From contig BQJH01000159.1 of the NCBI GenBank assembly GCA_021604605.1, positions 1-6,803 of the forward strand: a stretch of 6,803 bases of DNA. Reading direction: 5' to 3'. This stretch comes from Hyphococcus sp. (GTDB taxonomy: Bacteria; Pseudomonadota; Alphaproteobacteria; Caulobacterales; Parvularculaceae). Position 1 is the first letter of the stretch, and each line of letters opens with the position of its first letter. Under the pieces are notes generated by a model. It saw only the letters and a list, made by a program, of their open reading frames with translations, had not been told where the DNA came from and made no database searches. The translations under genes and the position numbers were made by a program. Shown here in pieces: positions 5,938 to 6,803 of the stretch.

Positions 5938-5965
5938 TAGACAGAGATAATACGCACTCTAAAAT
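5938..5965 (+). promoter_or_regulatory. Candidate sigma70-like promoter for the LolC-family gene
   Basis: TAGACA (5938-5943, five of six) and TAAAAT (5960-5965, five of six) are separated by 16 bases, the best promoter match seen in the window. It lies in the 94-base gap after proS and would give a leader of about 30 bases, so the permease gene can be expressed independently of proS even if some read-through occurs. Confidence 0.45.
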
Positions 5966-6002
5966 CGTCTAGCCCAGCTGCAACAAACGAAGACCTCACC
6001 TT

Positions 6003-6803
6003 ATGGCAACCAATTCCGCATCCTCTCTGAAAGCCACAGGCCCGTTCTCATTCTTTGAGTGGATGGTGGCGCGGCGATATCTTGGCGCAACGCGTTCAGG
6101 CAAGGGCGTTTCCCTTATTTCCATTATTGCTTTTGCAGGCATCATGCTTGCGGTTGCGACCTTGATCATCGTGATGTCCGTGATGCAAGGGTTTCGCGCC
6201 AAACTTCTGGAGCAGATGCTGGGGCTGAATGGCCATATTTTTGTTGAGCTTAACCAGGGTGACGGTGGGCCGGATAATCTGATCCCTCAGTTTGAGACAA
6301 TTGATGGTGTCTTGAATGCGGCGCCGCTCATCAATGCCTATTCATATGCGACGACCCCGAATGGGGGTGAGGTCACACTCGTACGGGGCATGCGCCGTGA
6401 TGATTTGCTGGAAATTGGCGACCTTTCAAACCCGGCGAATATTAAAGCGGGGTCGCTTGAAGATTTTGGCGATGGGAACAATGGGGGAAACCGTATAGCG
6501 ATCGGCACGGGGCTGGCGATGAAGTTGAACGTGCGTGCTGGCGATGGGGTGACGTTAACGACACATGGGGGCTCGGAAACAGCGTTTGGGCGTATTCCCG
6601 TGCGATCTAAAACCTATGTTGTTGGGGCCATCTTTGAGGTCGATAATTCACAATATGATTCAACCATTATATTTATGCCTTATGATCAGGCGAAGCTGTT
6701 CTTTCAGGCCTCGGGGGCACGGGAACAAATAGAGATCCGCGTCGCGGAGCCTGATAATTTTGCAAAATATATCCCGGCAGTGAATGAGTTTGCAGAAAAA
6801 CGG
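6003..6803 (+). CDS. lolC: LolC/LolE-family lipoprotein-releasing ABC transporter permease (partial, C-terminus off window)
   Basis: Permease of the Lol system, which with the ATPase LolD extracts outer-membrane lipoproteins from the inner membrane and hands them to LolA. The 267 codons present are about 60-65% of a family length near 415. Seen: F-E-W-M-V-A-R-R-Y-L-G-A-T-R (18-31), the conserved cytoplasmic entry helix. Transmembrane helix 1 (about 37-62, S-L-I-S-I-I-A-F-A-G-I-M-L-A-V-A-T-L-I-I-V-M-S-V-M) follows, with Q-G-F-R and M-L-G-L-N-G-H-I (72-79). The start of the large periplasmic domain holds R-G-M (128-130), I-A-I-G-T-G-L-A (166-172) and V-V-G-A-I-F-E-V (206-213). The remaining three helices lie beyond the edge; lolD would be expected next. 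Alphaproteobacteria often have one permease of mixed LolC/LolE character (LolF), so the symbol is approximate. ATG 6003 has no strong ribosome binding site. Confidence 0.95.
   Translation, partial: MATNSASSLKATGPFSFFEWMVARRYLGATRSGKGVSLISIIAFAGIMLAVATLIIVMSVMQGFRAKLLEQMLGLNGHIFVELNQGDGGPDNLIPQFETIDGVLNAAPLINAYSYATTPNGGEVTLVRGMRRDDLLEIGDLSNPANIKAGSLEDFGDGNNGGNRIAIGTGLAMKLNVRAGDGVTLTTHGGSETAFGRIPVRSKTYVVGAIFEVDNSQYDSTIIFMPYDQAKLFFQASGAREQIEIRVAEPDNFAKYIPAVNEFAEKR

Overview
The window looks like a chromosomal segment of an alphaproteobacterium. The evidence is an alphaproteobacterial-type LipB, a short (448-residue) ProS without the large editing insert, and proS followed directly by a LolC/E-family permease, a gene order common in that class. 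Base composition is moderate by eye, without the extreme third-position GC of Caulobacter or Rhodobacter relatives. A marine Hyphomonadaceae/Maricaulales-like lineage is possible, but that is inference only.

Left part (1-1362, minus strand): a partial extended-SDR / dihydroflavonol-reductase-like NAD(P)-dependent gene, cut by the left edge, lies downstream of lipB (octanoyltransferase, lipoate biosynthesis). A complete tRNA-Leu(GAG) with encoded CCA lies on the plus strand at 1506-1592.

Middle part (1593-4513): about 300 bases after the tRNA hold no convincing gene. They do hold two abutting perfect inverted repeats (12-bp arms, then 10-bp arms), placed just after a possible promoter; this is the most unusual non-coding signal in the window. 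Next come an unrecognised 99-residue membrane protein (minus strand) and, divergently, an unrecognised 487-residue exported protein with six cysteines and a beta-rich C-terminal domain. After these are two small genes that overlap by ATGA: a 120-residue exported two-cysteine protein, and a 46-residue single-helix protein with a strong ribosome binding site. The last three plus-strand genes could form one transcription unit ending at a small hairpin near 4494-4513.

Right part (4562-6803, plus strand): proS (complete) and the first 267 codons of a LolC/E-family lipoprotein-release permease, with a reasonable sigma70-like promoter in the gap between them.

The flanks are housekeeping genes (lipoylation, translation, lipoprotein sorting). 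The core between the tRNA and proS is a run of envelope-directed proteins of unknown function. No mobile-element gene, CRISPR array or duplicated tRNA end was seen.
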